The notes under the pieces: generated by a model | What the model saw: only the letters and a program-made list of their open reading frames with translations | Databases searched by the model: none | Told to the model about the DNA's origin: nothing | Part shown: positions 26,746-35,608 of the stretch, piece by piece | How positions within the stretch are numbered: the stretch's first letter is position 1 | How the letters are laid out: each line of letters begins with the position of its first letter | Assembly: GCF_003945765.1 (NCBI RefSeq) | Contig: NZ_CP027712.1 | Span: 3,038,001-3,102,000, forward strand | Direction of reading: 5' to 3' | Origin: Pseudomonas chlororaphis subsp. chlororaphis | GTDB lineage: Bacteria; Pseudomonadota; Gammaproteobacteria; Pseudomonadales; Pseudomonadaceae | DNA length: 64,000 bases | Made by a program: the position numbers and the translations under genes

Positions 26746-29403
26746 ATGCGCACCGAACAACCGAAGATGATTTACCTGAAGGACTATCAGGCGCCCGAGT
26801 ACCTGATCGACGAAACGCACCTGACCTTCGAGTTGTTCGAGGACCACAGCCTGGTCCATGCGCAACTGGTGATGCGCCGTAACCCGGCGCATGGCGCCGG
26901 CCTGCCGCCGCTGGTGCTCGACGGCCAGCAGCTGGAGCTGCTGTCGGTGTCCCTGGGCGATCGCGAGCTGACGGCCGCGGATTACCAGCTGAGCGCCAAC
27001 CACCTGACCCTGCAGCCGACCAGTGAATCCTTCACCGTCGACACCAGCGTCAAGATCCACCCGGAAAGCAACACCGCCCTGGAAGGCCTGTACAAGTCCG
27101 GCGGCATGTTCTGCACCCAGTGCGAGGCCGAAGGCTTTCGCAAGATCACCTACTACCTCGACCGCCCGGATGTGATGAGCAAGTTCACGACCACCGTGGT
27201 GGCCGAGCAGCACAGCTACCCGGTGCTGTTGTCCAACGGCAACCCGACCGCCAGCGGGCCGGGCGAAGACGGCCGGCACTGGGCGACCTGGGAAGACCCG
27301 TTCATGAAGCCGGCCTACCTGTTCGCCCTGGTGGCGGGCGATTTGTGGTGCGTCGAGGACAGCTTCACCACCATGAACCAGCGCGAAGTCGCGCTGCGCA
27401 TCTACGTCGAGCCGGAAAACATCGACAAGTGCCAGCACGCCATGACCAGCCTGAAGAAGTCCATGCGCTGGGACGAACAGACCTACGGCCGTGAGTACGA
27501 CCTGGACATCTTCATGATCGTCGCGGTCAACGACTTCAACATGGGCGCCATGGAGAACAAGGGCCTCAACATCTTCAACTCCAGCGCCGTGCTGGCCCGC
27601 GCCGAAACCGCCACCGACGCCGCGCACCAGCGGGTCGAGGCGATCGTCGCCCACGAATACTTCCACAACTGGTCGGGCAACCGCGTGACCTGCCGCGACT
27701 GGTTCCAGCTGTCGCTCAAGGAAGGCTTCACGGTATTTCGCGATGCCGGCTTCTCCTCGGACATGAACTCGCGCACGGTCAAGCGCATCCAGGACGTGGC
27801 CTACCTGCGCACCCACCAGTTCGCCGAAGACGCCGGGCCCATGGCCCACGCCGTGCGCCCGGAAAGCTTTATCGAGATCTCCAACTTCTACACCCTGACC
27901 GTGTACGAGAAGGGTTCGGAAGTGGTCGGCATGATCCGCACCCTGGTGGGCGCCGAAGGCTTCCGCAAGGGCAGCGACCTGTACTTCGAGCGCCACGACG
28001 GCCAGGCCGTGACCTGCGACGATTTCGTCAAGGCCATGGAAGACGCCAACGGCATCGACCTGGGCCAGTTCAAGCGCTGGTACAGCCAGGCCGGCACCCC
28101 ACGCCTGGCGGTCAGCGAGGCCTATGACGCGAAGGCGAAGACCTACAGCCTGACCTTCCGCCAGAGCTGCCCGCAAACCCCGGACAAGGTGGAAAAACTG
28201 CCGTTCGTGATTCCGGTCGAGCTGGGCCTGCTGGACGCCAAGGGCGCGGCGATTGCCCTGCGCCTGGCTGGCGAAGCCGCCGCGCAAGGCACTTCGCGGG
28301 TGATCTCGGTGACCGAAGCCGAGCAGACCTTCACCTTCGTCGACATCGCCGAACAGCCACTGCCGTCCTTGCTCCGCGGCTTCTCGGCGCCGGTGAAGCT
28401 GAGCTTCCCGTACAACCGCGACCAGCTGATGTTCCTCATGCAGCACGACAGCGACGGTTTCAACCGTTGGGACGCCGGCCAGCAACTGGCGGTGCAGGTG
28501 CTGCAAGACCTGATTGCCCAGCATCAGCAGGGCCAGGCGCTGGTGCTGGACCCGCGTCTGGTCACCGCGCTGGGCACGCTGCTGGCCGATGACAGCCTGG
28601 ACCAGGCCATGGTCGCGGAAATGCTTTCGCTGCCGGGCGAGGCCTACCTGACCGAGATCAGCGAAGTGGCGGATGTCGAGGCCATTCACGTGGCGCGCGA
28701 GTTCGCCCGCCAGCAACTGGCCGACCGCCTGTTCGATGCGTTGTGGAAGCGTTACCAGGCCAATCGCGAGGTCTCCAAGGCCACCGCCTATGTGGCCGAG
28801 TCCGAGCACTTCGCCCGCCGCGCCCTGCAAAACATCGCGCTGTCGTACCTGATGCTCACCGAGAAGCCGCAAGTGCTGGCGGCGGCCATCGAACAGTTCG
28901 ACGCCGCCGACAACATGACCGAGCGCCTGACCGCGCTGGCGGTGCTGGTCAACTCGCCGTTCGAGGCCGAGAAGGCCAAGGCCCTGGCGGTGTTCGCCGA
29001 GCACTTCAAGGACAACGCCCTGGTCATGGACCAGTGGTTCAGCGTCCAGGCCGGCAGCACGCTGCCGGGCGGGCTGGAGCGGGTCAAGGCCTTGATGCAG
29101 CACCCGGCGTTCAACATCAAGAACCCGAACAAGGTACGCGCGCTGATCGGCGCCTTCGCCGGCCAGAACCTGATCAACTTCCACGCCGCGGACGGCTCCG
29201 GCTATCGCTTCCTGGCCGACCTGGTGATCCAGCTCAACGGCTTCAACCCGCAGATCGCCTCGCGGCAACTGGCGCCGCTGACCCGCTGGCGCAAATACGA
29301 CAGCGCCCGCCAGGCGCTGATGAAAGGCGAGCTGGAGCGCATTCGTGCTTCCGGCGAGCTGTCCAGCGATGTCTTTGAGGTCGTGAGCAAAAGCCTCGCC
29401 TGA
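26746..29403 (+). CDS. pepN: Aminopeptidase N (M1 zinc metalloprotease)
   Basis: 885 residues, gamma-proteobacterial PepN length. It removes N-terminal residues from cytoplasmic peptides. The exopeptidase motif GAMEN is at 267-271 and the zinc site HEYFHNWSGNR begins at H303 (HExxH), followed by the third ligand Glu in LKEGFTVFRD. The C-terminal alpha-helical domain is complete. AGAAGGA precedes the ATG. It is the last gene of the nadK operon and is followed by a REP-like repeat. Confidence 0.97.
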   Translation: MRTEQPKMIYLKDYQAPEYLIDETHLTFELFEDHSLVHAQLVMRRNPAHGAGLPPLVLDGQQLELLSVSLGDRELTAADYQLSANHLTLQPTSESFTVDTSVKIHPESNTALEGLYKSGGMFCTQCEAEGFRKITYYLDRPDVMSKFTTTVVAEQHSYPVLLSNGNPTASGPGEDGRHWATWEDPFMKPAYLFALVAGDLWCVEDSFTTMNQREVALRIYVEPENIDKCQHAMTSLKKSMRWDEQTYGREYDLDIFMIVAVNDFNMGAMENKGLNIFNSSAVLARAETATDAAHQRVEAIVAHEYFHNWSGNRVTCRDWFQLSLKEGFTVFRDAGFSSDMNSRTVKRIQDVAYLRTHQFAEDAGPMAHAVRPESFIEISNFYTLTVYEKGSEVVGMIRTLVGAEGFRKGSDLYFERHDGQAVTCDDFVKAMEDANGIDLGQFKRWYSQAGTPRLAVSEAYDAKAKTYSLTFRQSCPQTPDKVEKLPFVIPVELGLLDAKGAAIALRLAGEAAAQGTSRVISVTEAEQTFTFVDIAEQPLPSLLRGFSAPVKLSFPYNRDQLMFLMQHDSDGFNRWDAGQQLAVQVLQDLIAQHQQGQALVLDPRLVTALGTLLADDSLDQAMVAEMLSLPGEAYLTEISEVADVEAIHVAREFARQQLADRLFDALWKRYQANREVSKATAYVAESEHFARRALQNIALSYLMLTEKPQVLAAAIEQFDAADNMTERLTALAVLVNSPFEAEKAKALAVFAEHFKDNALVMDQWFSVQAGSTLPGGLERVKALMQHPAFNIKNPNKVRALIGAFAGQNLINFHAADGSGYRFLADLVIQLNGFNPQIASRQLAPLTRWRKYDSARQALMKGELERIRASGELSSDVFEVVSKSLA

Positions 29404-29434
29404 CCCCGGGCTTGGGCCTATGTAGGCTCGACAG

Positions 29435-29553
29435 CTGTAGCCGCTGCCGAGCCTGCGAGGCTGCGAAAAGCCCCGCAGGGGCTTGCCCGACGATCTCCCG
29501 TCCAGCCTCTTGCGTCCCTGCGGGCCGTTCGCAGCCTGCGGCAGCGGCTACAG
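29435..29553. repeat. REP-like element with inverted ends
   Basis: The left end CTGTAGCCGCTGCCG and right end CGGCAGCGGCTACAG are perfect 15-base inverted copies, enclosing about 90 bases. It is the same family as 35114-35223. The right end overlaps the end of the SulP gene: the CTA that encodes its TAG stop is part of the repeat terminus. Confidence 0.8.
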
Positions 29554-31182
29554 GGTGGTGGTCAGGGCGCTGCTCAGGTCAGGGTGATAGTTCTGCGTGC
29601 CGATGGCGTGCAGGATGCCGACCCGCTCAAGCTTGGTGTGGACCTTGAGGTTGGCTTCGCACAGCTTCACCACAATCGCGCGCTTGTGCAGTTGGCCAAT
29701 CACTTCCTCCAGCATCTGCAAGCCCGTGATGTCCATGAAAGGCACGTGTCTCAGGCGAATGATCAGCACCTGCGGGTCGCTGTGGGTCTGGGCCAGCGCT
29801 CGTTCGAAAGTCTCCGCGGCACCAAAGAACAGCGGCCCCTCGATGGTGTAGATCAGCACGCCCGGTGGCAGATGCAACTGGCCGTTGCCGTGCAGCTCGT
29901 GCTGCAGGTCCTGTTCCACCACCTGTTGCACCTCCACCGAGGAGGCCATGCGCCGCAGGAAATGCAGCATCGCCAGAATCACCCCGATATTCACCGCGAT
30001 CACCAGGTCGCTGAACACCGTGAGGGTAAAGGTGGCCAGCAGAATCGCCACGTCCGCCCGGGGTGCCCGTTGCACCATGCGCTTGAAGTGGTGCAGCTCG
30101 CTCATGTTGTAGGCCACCACGAACAGGATCGCGGCCAGGGCGCACAGCGGGATATTGGCCGCCAGCGGCGCGAGAAACAGGATGATCAGCACCAGGACCA
30201 GCGCGTGGACGATGCCCGCCAGCGGGCTGCTGCCGCCGTTGCGGATATTGGTCGCGGTGCGGGCAATCGCGCCGGTGGCGGCGAATCCGCCGAACAGCGG
30301 CGTGGCCAGGTTGGCGATGCCCTGGCCGATCAGTTCCTGGTTGGAGTCGTGGCGGGTGCCGGCCATGCCGTCGGCCACCACCGCCGACAAGAGCGACTCG
30401 ATGGCGCCGAGCATGGCGATGGCGAAGGCCGGGCCGATCAGGTCCAGCACCCGGGGCAGGCTGATCTCGGGCAGCTGCAGCGCCGGCAAACCCTGGGGAA
30501 TGCCGCCGAAGGCACTGCCGATGGTGGCCACGCCGTCGAACTGGAACAGTGACTGCAGGGCCGTGGCCAGGGTCATGGCGACCAGGGGCGCGGGCAGGCG
30601 TTTGAGTTGCGCGACCCTGGGCACGCCCCACAACAGCGCCAGGCTGAGCAGGGCCAGCAGGGTGGTGGCCAGGTGCAGGTCGGGCAGGGCCTGCAGCAGG
30701 TGCCAGAGCTTCTGGTGAAAGTGCTCGCCGCCGACGGCGGGCAGGCCGAAGAAGTCCTTCCACTGGCTGACCCAGATGATCACCCCGATCCCGGCGGTAA
30801 AGCCGAGTATCACCGGGTCCGGGATGAACTTGATCAGGGCCCCCAGGCGGCTGATGCCCAGCAGGAACAGGATGATCCCGGCCATCATGGTCGCCAGTTG
30901 CAGGCCGTTGACCCCGTACTTGGCGGTGACCCCGGCCAGAATCACGATAAAGGCCCCGGTGGGCCCGGCGATCTGCAAGCGGCTGCCGCCGAACAGCGAC
31001 ACCAGCAGGCCGCCGACGATGGCGGTGTAAATCCCCTGTTCAGGCTTGACCCCGGAGGCGATGGCGAAGGCCATGGCCAACGGCAGCGCCACCACGCCGA
31101 CAATCACCCCGGACACCAGGTTGCGGGCCCAGTGCGCGCGTCCCAGCAATCCGGCTTTCCACGCCTCGCGTATGGCAATCAT
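29548..31182 (-). CDS. SulP-family anion transporter with STAS domain
   Basis: 544 residues. Ten to fourteen hydrophobic segments follow the N-terminal SulP signature (VSGVIVGVVALPLAMAFAIA, then GPTGAFIVILAG). A C-terminal STAS domain (about 430-540) contains VLIIRLRHVPFMDITGLQML, the usual switch motif. Family members carry sulfate, bicarbonate or other anions with sodium or protons; the substrate is not deducible. The stop codon is formed by the end of a REP-like repeat. The start ATG 31182 has GGAG upstream (CAGGAGTGAGCC). Confidence 0.92.
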   Translation of the reverse strand: MIAIREAWKAGLLGRAHWARNLVSGVIVGVVALPLAMAFAIASGVKPEQGIYTAIVGGLLVSLFGGSRLQIAGPTGAFIVILAGVTAKYGVNGLQLATMMAGIILFLLGISRLGALIKFIPDPVILGFTAGIGVIIWVSQWKDFFGLPAVGGEHFHQKLWHLLQALPDLHLATTLLALLSLALLWGVPRVAQLKRLPAPLVAMTLATALQSLFQFDGVATIGSAFGGIPQGLPALQLPEISLPRVLDLIGPAFAIAMLGAIESLLSAVVADGMAGTRHDSNQELIGQGIANLATPLFGGFAATGAIARTATNIRNGGSSPLAGIVHALVLVLIILFLAPLAANIPLCALAAILFVVAYNMSELHHFKRMVQRAPRADVAILLATFTLTVFSDLVIAVNIGVILAMLHFLRRMASSVEVQQVVEQDLQHELHGNGQLHLPPGVLIYTIEGPLFFGAAETFERALAQTHSDPQVLIIRLRHVPFMDITGLQMLEEVIGQLHKRAIVVKLCEANLKVHTKLERVGILHAIGTQNYHPDLSSALTTTL

Positions 31183-31577
31183 GGCTCACTCCTGAAGTCC
31201 GGCTTGCAGAACACGCAGCTCAATCATAGCCAAAGCCGGGAGGCGCAGCCCATGGCCTGAATCAGTCTTTGCGCGGCTATCAGCTGCAGATGCTTGGGGA
31301 TCGAGGGGCGTAGTCCGCGGCGTTGGTGTTCCAGCCTCAGCTACGCTTCGTACGTTGCCTCAGTATCGACTGAGCAGTCAGGTTCCAGGCAGGGTGCGGT
31401 GGTTAACAAAAGATAACGTGGCGTCGATTGTCAGACGTTTCTAAAGCCCGATAGGATAGGTCAGCTTCCGAAGGGGCTCTAGATTGCAGGTTTCAGGACG
31501 GTGTCCTGGATCCCATGCCCCGAACGGCGCCCTGTAAAGGTTGAACGACCTAACAATAATAAATGGGGGAAAGGTCT
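31183..31577. other. Divergent intergenic region with no recognised gene
   Basis: 395 bases between the SulP gene and the YCF48-like gene. I find no ORF with a ribosome site, no tRNA and no known small RNA. There is one short hairpin (CAGGAC-GGT-GTCCTG near 31494-31508). The last 20 bases are A-rich and lead into GGGGGAAAGG before the next ATG. It must hold promoters for both flanking genes. Confidence 0.5.
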
Positions 31578-32627
31578 ATGAGTGAGCCTGTCATGGGTGT
31601 GAGTTCCTGCCGCCCGCCGGCCTTGCGCAGATTTGCGTTGCTGGCTACAGCGCTCTCGCTGTTGGGGGTCGCCCTGTTGCCGGCCCCGGTCCAGGCCGCT
31701 GCGTCCGCGGCGGACACTGTCTATTCCACCGAATCGGCCAAGGCCAGCAAGGGCCTGATGCTCGATGTCGTGCATGCCGGTTCGCGCCTGGTCGCCGTTG
31801 GCGATCGCGGGCACATTCTCTATTCCGACGACCAGGGCCAGACCTGGACCCAGGCCAAGGTACCGACCCGGCAACTGCTGACTGCGGTGTATTTCGTCGA
31901 TGCCCAGCACGGCTGGGCCGTCGGCCACGATGCCCAGGTGCTCGCCAGCGAAGACGGCGGCCTGACCTGGACCAAGCAGTTCGAAGACCTCAAGCGCGAA
32001 GCGCCGCTGCTGGACCTGTGGTTCCAGGACACCAGCAACGGTTTTGCCGTGGGTGCCTACGGCGCGCTGCTGGCCACCACCGACGGCGGCAAGCACTGGG
32101 AAGACGCCAGCGACCGCCTGGACAACGAAGACCAGTACCACCTCAACGCCATCGCCGCGGTGAAGGATTCCGGCCTGTTTATCGTCGGCGAGCAGGGCAG
32201 CATGTTCCGCTCCGCCGACTGGGGGCAGACCTGGGAACGCCTCGAAGGCCCTTATGAAGGTTCGTTCTTCGGCGTGATCGGCACCGCCCAGCCCGCCACG
32301 CTGCTGGCTTACGGCCTGCGCGGCAACCTCTATCGTTCCACCGACTTCGGCAGCACCTGGGAACAGGTCGAGCTCAAGGCCGCCCGCGGCAGCCTGGAGT
32401 TCGGCCTGTCCGGCGCCACGCTGCTGGACGACGGCTCGCTGGTGATCGTCGGCAACGGCGGCAGCGTGGTGCGCAGCACCGACAACGGCGTGACCTTCAG
32501 CGTCTACAACCGTCCGGACCGGATCTCCCTGGCAGCGGTGACGGCAGCCGGCAATGGCAACCTGATTCTGGCGGGGCAGGGCGGTGTGCGCTCGACCTCG
32601 TCGAATGGCGCCGATCTCGGAAAATAA
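31578..32627 (+). CDS. YCF48/BNR-repeat exported protein paired with an RND exporter
   Basis: About 349 residues. A signal peptide (ALLATALSLLGVALLPAPVQA) precedes a seven-bladed propeller built of BNR/YCF48-type repeats: SDDQGQTWTQAK, SEDGGLTWTKQF, TTDGGKHWEDAS, SADWGQTWERLE, STDFGSTWEQVE and STDNGVTFSVYN. The Asp-x-Gly-x-Thr-Trp boxes are regular. It begins with GGGGGAAAGG before ATG 31578. It lies 47 bases upstream of an RND/MMPL exporter gene, a pairing known in Pseudomonas where DUF1302 and DUF1329 genes usually accompany it; those are not adjacent here. Confidence 0.88.
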   Translation: MSEPVMGVSSCRPPALRRFALLATALSLLGVALLPAPVQAAASAADTVYSTESAKASKGLMLDVVHAGSRLVAVGDRGHILYSDDQGQTWTQAKVPTRQLLTAVYFVDAQHGWAVGHDAQVLASEDGGLTWTKQFEDLKREAPLLDLWFQDTSNGFAVGAYGALLATTDGGKHWEDASDRLDNEDQYHLNAIAAVKDSGLFIVGEQGSMFRSADWGQTWERLEGPYEGSFFGVIGTAQPATLLAYGLRGNLYRSTDFGSTWEQVELKAARGSLEFGLSGATLLDDGSLVIVGNGGSVVRSTDNGVTFSVYNRPDRISLAAVTAAGNGNLILAGQGGVRSTSSNGADLGK

Positions 32628-32674
32628 TCAGGGCAAGCAAGCCGGGCCAATAATAAGAAGGCGGGAACACTTCC

Positions 32675-35050
32675 ATGAGCAGTCATCAAACCGACAAGGC
32701 GACGTTTCTCGAGCGTCTGATTTTCAACAACCGCCCGGCAGTGATCGTCATCTGCCTGCTGGTCAGCGTTTTCCTGTTCTGGCAGGCCACGCTGATCAAG
32801 CCGTCCACCAGCTTCGAAAAAATGATCCCGCTCGAGCATCCCTTCATCGAGAAGATGATGGAGCATCGCAACGACCTGGCGAACCTGGGCAACACCGTGC
32901 GCATTTCGGTGGAGGCCAAGGACGGTGACATCTTCACCAAGGAGTACATGGAGACGCTGCGGCAGATCCATGACGAGGTGTTCTACATCTCCGGCGTCGA
33001 CCGCTCGGGCCTGAAATCGCTGTGGAGCCCCAGCGTGCGCTGGACCGAAGTGACGGAGGAAGGCTTCGCCGGCGGCGAAGTGATCCCGCAGAGCTACAAC
33101 GGCTCGGCCGACAGCCTCGACCTGCTGCGCAACAACGTGCTCAAGTCGGGCCAGGTCGGGCGCCTGGTGGCCAACGACTTCAAGTCGAGCATCGTCGACA
33201 TCCCGCTGCTGGAGTCCTACCCGGACCCGGAGGACCAGGGCAAGTTGCTGGCCCTGGACTACCAGAAGTTCTCCCACGAGCTTGAGGAAAAGATCCGCGA
33301 CAAGTTCGAGGCGCAGAACCCCAATGTGAAGATTCATATCGTCGGTTTCGCCAAGAAGGTCGGCGACCTGATCGACGGGCTGATCATGGTGGTGATGTTC
33401 TTTGGCGTCGCCTTCCTGATCACCCTGGTGCTGCTGTACTGGTTCACCTGGTGCATCCGCAGCACCATCGCCGTGCTCATCACCACCCTGGTGGCGGTGG
33501 TCTGGCAGCTGGGCCTGATGCACGCCGTGGGCTTTGGCCTCGACCCTTATTCGATGCTGGTGCCGTTCCTGATCTTCGCCATCGGCATTTCCCACGGCGT
33601 GCAGAAAATCAACGGTATCGCCCTGCAATCCAGCGGTGCCGACAACGCCCTGACCGCGGCCCGGCGCACCTTCCGCCAGCTGTTCCTGCCGGGGATGATC
33701 GCGATCCTCGCCGACGCCGTGGGCTTCATCACCCTGTTGATCATCGACATCGGGGTGATTCGCGAACTGGCCATCGGCGCGTCCATCGGCGTGGCGGTGA
33801 TCGTGTTCACCAACCTGATCCTGCTGCCGGTGGCGATTTCCTATGTCGGCATCAGCAAGCGCGCGATCGAGCGCAGCAAGAAGGACGCCACCCGCGAGCA
33901 TCCGTTCTGGCGCCTGCTGTCGAATTTCGCCAGCCCGAAAGTCGCCCCGGTGTCGATCTTCCTGGCCCTGCTGGCCTTCGGTGGCGGCCTCTGGTACAGC
34001 CAGAACCTGAAGATCGGCGACCTCGACCAGGGCGCGCCGGAACTGCGTCCGGACTCGCGCTACAACAAGGACAACAACTTCATCATCAACAACTACTCCA
34101 CCAGTTCCGACGTGCTGGTGGTGATGGTCAAGACCGCCTCCGAAGGCTGCTCGCGCTACGAAGCCATGGCGCCGATCGACGAGCTGATGTGGAAGATGCA
34201 GAACACCGAGGGCGTGCAGTCGGCGATTTCCCTGGTGACCGTGTCCAAGCAGATGATCAAGGGCATGAACGAGGGCAACCTGAAATGGGAAACCCTGTCG
34301 CGCAACCCGGATGTGCTGAACAACTCCATCGCGCGGGCCGACGGCCTGTACAACAACAACTGCTCGCTGGCGCCGGTGCTGATCTTCCTCAACGACCACA
34401 AGGCCGAGACCCTCGACCGCGCGGTGCATGCGGTGCAGGAGTTCGCCAAGGAGCACAACAAGGAGGGCCTGGAGTTCCTGCTGGCGGCGGGTAACGCCGG
34501 GATCGAGGCGGCCACCAACGAAGTGATCAAGCGCTCGGAACTGACCATCCTGGTGCTGGTGTACATCTGCGTGGCGGTCATGTGCATGATCACCTTCCGC
34601 TCCTGGGCGGCAACCCTGTGCATCGTGTTGCCGCTGGTGCTGACTTCGGTGCTGGGTAACGCGCTGATGGCGTTCATGGGCATTGGCGTAAAGGTCGCGA
34701 CCTTGCCGGTGGTGGCGCTCGGGGTGGGGATCGGCGTGGACTACGGGATCTACATCTACAGCCGCCTGGAAAGCTTCCTGCGTGCCGGCCTGCCGTTGCA
34801 GGAGGCCTACTACCAGACCCTGAAATCCACCGGCAAGGCGGTGCTGTTCACCGGCCTGTGCCTGGCCATCGGCGTGGCTACCTGGATCTTCTCGGCCATC
34901 AAGTTCCAGGCCGACATGGGCCTGATGCTGACCTTCATGCTCCTGTGGAACATGTTCGGCGCGTTGTGGCTGCTGCCGGCGCTGGCGCGGTTCCTGATCA
35001 AACCGGAGAAACTGGCGGGGCAGAAGGGCAACTCGCTGTTCGCCCACTAA
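32675..35050 (+). CDS. RND/MMPL-family exporter
   Basis: 791 residues. Two halves each hold a large extracytoplasmic loop and a cluster of membrane segments; sterol-sensing-like segments are VVMFFGVAFLITLVLLYWF and VLVYICVAVMCMITF. GVGIGVDYGIYIYSRLE near residue 690 is the conserved MMPL/RND motif with Asp in the membrane. At about half the size of AcrB-type pumps it resembles lipid or hydrophobic-compound exporters. It is co-transcribed with the YCF48-like gene and ends at a strong terminator. The substrate is unknown; the family often accompanies hydrocarbon or lipid metabolism genes. Confidence 0.9.
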   Translation: MSSHQTDKATFLERLIFNNRPAVIVICLLVSVFLFWQATLIKPSTSFEKMIPLEHPFIEKMMEHRNDLANLGNTVRISVEAKDGDIFTKEYMETLRQIHDEVFYISGVDRSGLKSLWSPSVRWTEVTEEGFAGGEVIPQSYNGSADSLDLLRNNVLKSGQVGRLVANDFKSSIVDIPLLESYPDPEDQGKLLALDYQKFSHELEEKIRDKFEAQNPNVKIHIVGFAKKVGDLIDGLIMVVMFFGVAFLITLVLLYWFTWCIRSTIAVLITTLVAVVWQLGLMHAVGFGLDPYSMLVPFLIFAIGISHGVQKINGIALQSSGADNALTAARRTFRQLFLPGMIAILADAVGFITLLIIDIGVIRELAIGASIGVAVIVFTNLILLPVAISYVGISKRAIERSKKDATREHPFWRLLSNFASPKVAPVSIFLALLAFGGGLWYSQNLKIGDLDQGAPELRPDSRYNKDNNFIINNYSTSSDVLVVMVKTASEGCSRYEAMAPIDELMWKMQNTEGVQSAISLVTVSKQMIKGMNEGNLKWETLSRNPDVLNNSIARADGLYNNNCSLAPVLIFLNDHKAETLDRAVHAVQEFAKEHNKEGLEFLLAAGNAGIEAATNEVIKRSELTILVLVYICVAVMCMITFRSWAATLCIVLPLVLTSVLGNALMAFMGIGVKVATLPVVALGVGIGVDYGIYIYSRLESFLRAGLPLQEAYYQTLKSTGKAVLFTGLCLAIGVATWIFSAIKFQADMGLMLTFMLLWNMFGALWLLPALARFLIKPEKLAGQKGNSLFAH

Positions 35051-35066
35051 GTTTCGAGGCATCAAC

Positions 35067-35097
35067 CAAAACCGCGACCCAGGTCGCGGTTTTTTAT
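35067..35097 (+). terminator. Rho-independent terminator of the YCF48-RND operon
   Basis: Stem ACCGCGAC / GTCGCGGT with loop CCAG, followed by TTTTTATT, begins 17 bases after the RND stop codon. Confidence 0.92.
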
Positions 35098-35113
35098 TGC
35101 CCGTCTCCATGGC

Positions 35114-35223
35114 CTGTAGCCGCTGCCGAGCCCGCGAGGCTGCGATCGACTGGCACGGTCGCGGCGGTCTTCCGGGCCCAGGAGGGCCTTCGGCCCTGGC
35201 GCAGCCTGCGGCAGCGGCTACAG
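35114..35223. repeat. REP-like element with inverted ends
   Basis: Same family as 29435-29553: left end CTGTAGCCGCTGCCG, right end CGGCAGCGGCTACAG, with inner core GGCACGGTCGCGGCGG shared with the degenerate copy at 8872-8954. Confidence 0.8.
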
Positions 35224-35314
35224 GGGGCAGTAGATGGCGAACTTTGCAATGCCACTACAGCCGCGCCGCGCCGGACCCGCTATCATGGCCGCTTTCCATT
35301 GCTGACTGACGACC

Positions 35315-35608
35315 ATGACTGCCGCTACAGACACTTTGCTGACTGCCCTCCAAGCCTGCGACATGCTGGAAATCGACGGGCTGCATGCCTTCGACTTCAC
35401 CCTTGACGACCAACAGCTGCTGATCGAATGCATGGACGGCCGCGCGGCCAAGCGCTGGAGTTTCAGCCTGGCCCAGGTCACCGCCGCGACCTTCGACGAT
35501 ACCCTGCAGAGCTGGACCATCGTCGGCGATTCCGGTGAGCACCGCCTGGTGTGCATGAGTGCTTTCAGTGCCCGTAACGATGAGGAGGATGAACATGAGG
35601 ATGCGTAA
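35315..35608 (+). CDS. Small acidic conserved protein (possibly DUF5629)
   Basis: 97 residues, soluble. Sequence MLEIDGLHAFDFTLDDQQLLIECMDGRAAKRWSFS suggests a compact beta-sheet domain; the C-terminus is an acidic tail (DEEDEHED). I associate it weakly with the small Pseudomonas family DUF5629. Its end overlaps the lactonase gene start by 14 bases, so the two are co-transcribed. Function unknown. Confidence 0.75.
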   Translation: MTAATDTLLTALQACDMLEIDGLHAFDFTLDDQQLLIECMDGRAAKRWSFSLAQVTAATFDDTLQSWTIVGDSGEHRLVCMSAFSARNDEEDEHEDA

